64,000 nt of DNA from Muricauda sp. MAR_2010_75 (GTDB taxonomy: Bacteria; Bacteroidota; Bacteroidia; Flavobacteriales; Flavobacteriaceae): NCBI RefSeq assembly GCF_000745185.1, contig NZ_JQNJ01000001.1:2255501-2319500 (forward strand), given 5' to 3'. Position 1 is the stretch's first letter, and every line of letters begins with the position of its first letter. A model generated the notes under the pieces. That model was not told where the DNA came from and searched no databases. It was given only the letters and a program-made list of their open reading frames with translations. Shown one piece after another: positions 63,440 to 64,000 of the stretch. The position numbers were made by a program, and so were the translations under genes.

Positions 63440-64000
63440 TTATTTGAAGGATTTGATTTGCTCTAAAATCTCCTCTGAAGTGGTCACGGGCAATTTGCAG
63501 GTTCCTTCAATACATACATAGGCCAAAGTTTCACCATCAACATGTCTATTTTCCAAAAGTTCAAGATTTCCTTCTTGTTCGGACCCCACCAAAATGCTGT
63601 TTGGCAGATAATTGCTGGCTACTTTCTTGCCCAAGGCTTTATGATCCTCACCGACAAGGGCTATTTCAAAGAAGTTTTGGTTTTCATACAAAACCACGTG
63701 CAACCAATTGGCAAAACCTTGTGCACTGGTGTCAAAATCTTTTTGCACATTTAGAACCATTTGCTTGGCAATATCCCCATAACCTTCTTTTGGATACAGT
63801 TTATGAAATTTGAGAAGGTTTTTGGCCATGATGGAATTGGAGGCCGAAATAACATTGTCACTGGTTTCAATACTTCTGCGTATCAGCGAATGGTCTTCAT
63901 CCGAAGTAAAGAAGAACATGCCGGATTCCTTGTCTTTAAAATGGACCTTGGTGTAATCCAACAATTTTTTGGAGTGATTGAGCCATTTCTCATCAAAAGT
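63440..64000 (-). CDS. C-terminal part of a DUF255/YyaL-like thioredoxin-domain protein (truncated)
   Basis: The frame is open from the window edge to the stop at 63440, giving 186 residues of a longer protein; its N-terminal thioredoxin domain lies outside. The visible part matches the C-terminal alpha/alpha-toroid end of the YyaL/spermatogenesis-associated-20 family: DYTKVHFKDKESGMFFFTSD, SDNVISASNSIMAKNLLKFH and the final AYVCIEGTCKLPVTTSEEIL with a Cys pair near the end. The family (about 680 residues) is of unclear enzymatic role. It is leftward, 79 bases upstream of the mscS-like gene. Confidence 0.85.
   Translation of the reverse strand, partial: TFDEKWLNHSKKLLDYTKVHFKDKESGMFFFTSDEDHSLIRRSIETSDNVISASNSIMAKNLLKFHKLYPKEGYGDIAKQMVLNVQKDFDTSAQGFANWLHVVLYENQNFFEIALVGEDHKALGKKVASNYLPNSILVGSEQEGNLELLENRHVDGETLAYVCIEGTCKLPVTTSEEILEQIKSFK

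Noticed and set aside
1..64000. tRNA, rRNA, CRISPR arrays, insertion sequences, prophage genes
   Set aside because: None recognised by eye; no transposase or integrase motif and no regularly spaced direct repeats were found. Short RNA genes could be missed without a covariance search.

Overview
The window reads as a stretch of chromosome from a marine-type member of the Flavobacteriaceae (Bacteroidota), perhaps near Muricauda/Allomuricauda. This rests on gene content and signals, not a database search: an Alternative Complex III operon joined to an aa3/caa3-type oxidase, the type IX secretion/gliding translocon gene sprA beside ruvA and malic enzyme, a TonB protein with a Glu/Val-rich linker, many Tat/lipoprotein/Sec proteins, and repeated Bacteroidota promoter boxes (TAnnTTTG, often with TTTG about 20 bases upstream). 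No rRNA, tRNA, CRISPR array, insertion sequence or prophage was recognised.

Layout. 1-5.5 kb is accessory: a truncated membrane protein, two tandem paralogous acidic proteins of unknown function, a leftward lipoprotein-cupin-SUKH set, and a short-chain dehydrogenase followed by a TetR regulator that share an operator motif. 5.6-9.0 kb is one large secreted mosaic protein (PA14, calcium-binding Asp repeats, C-type lectin, Ig-like). 9.3-13.8 kb is the conserved rimP-nusA-infB operon, preceded by a terminator-like hairpin. 14.4-26.2 kb is the respiratory operon actABCDEF-coxBA, closed by a strong terminator. 26.3-34.1 kb holds single genes: GIN-domain protein, acyl-CoA oxidase-like enzyme, ruvB, a c-type cytochrome lipoprotein, queG and a sugar MFS transporter. 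34.2-45.9 kb is maeB-ruvA-sprA, then gcvH-vanZ and a TonB protein. 46.0-52.1 kb is a metallo-beta-lactamase-fold protein and the second oxidase cluster: heme O synthase, two subunit III proteins, subunit IV, a cysteine-free SCO-like protein, SCO1, DUF420 and a small Cys-motif protein. 52.2-61.7 kb is a duplicated MacAB-TolC-type export locus (four permeases, two adaptors, one ATPase, one TolC). 61.7-64 kb has a palindromic repeat, tsaB, an MscS channel and a truncated DUF255/YyaL-like protein.

How it fits together. ActA-F oxidises menaquinol and passes electrons through c hemes to CoxA/B. The distant cluster at 47-52 kb supplies the remaining oxidase subunits and the heme and copper assembly factors, so the two blocks build one respiratory chain. 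SprA is the outer-membrane channel through which proteins such as the large surface protein could leave the cell. The MacAB-like locus probably forms one or two tripartite exporters that share an ATPase and an outer-membrane channel.

The most interesting unexplained signals are: (i) three copies of GGAAT-N4-GTTC(C) plus a perfect 12-bp-arm palindrome at the SDR and tetR promoters; (ii) -7 boxes only 4-8 bases before the start codons of ruvB, queG and tsaB, suggesting leaderless mRNAs; (iii) a SCO-like protein with no cysteine, translationally coupled to true SCO1; (iv) a helix-hairpin-helix tail on ActC; (v) the duplicated exporter with one ATPase. I did not find an obviously new defence or mobile system.
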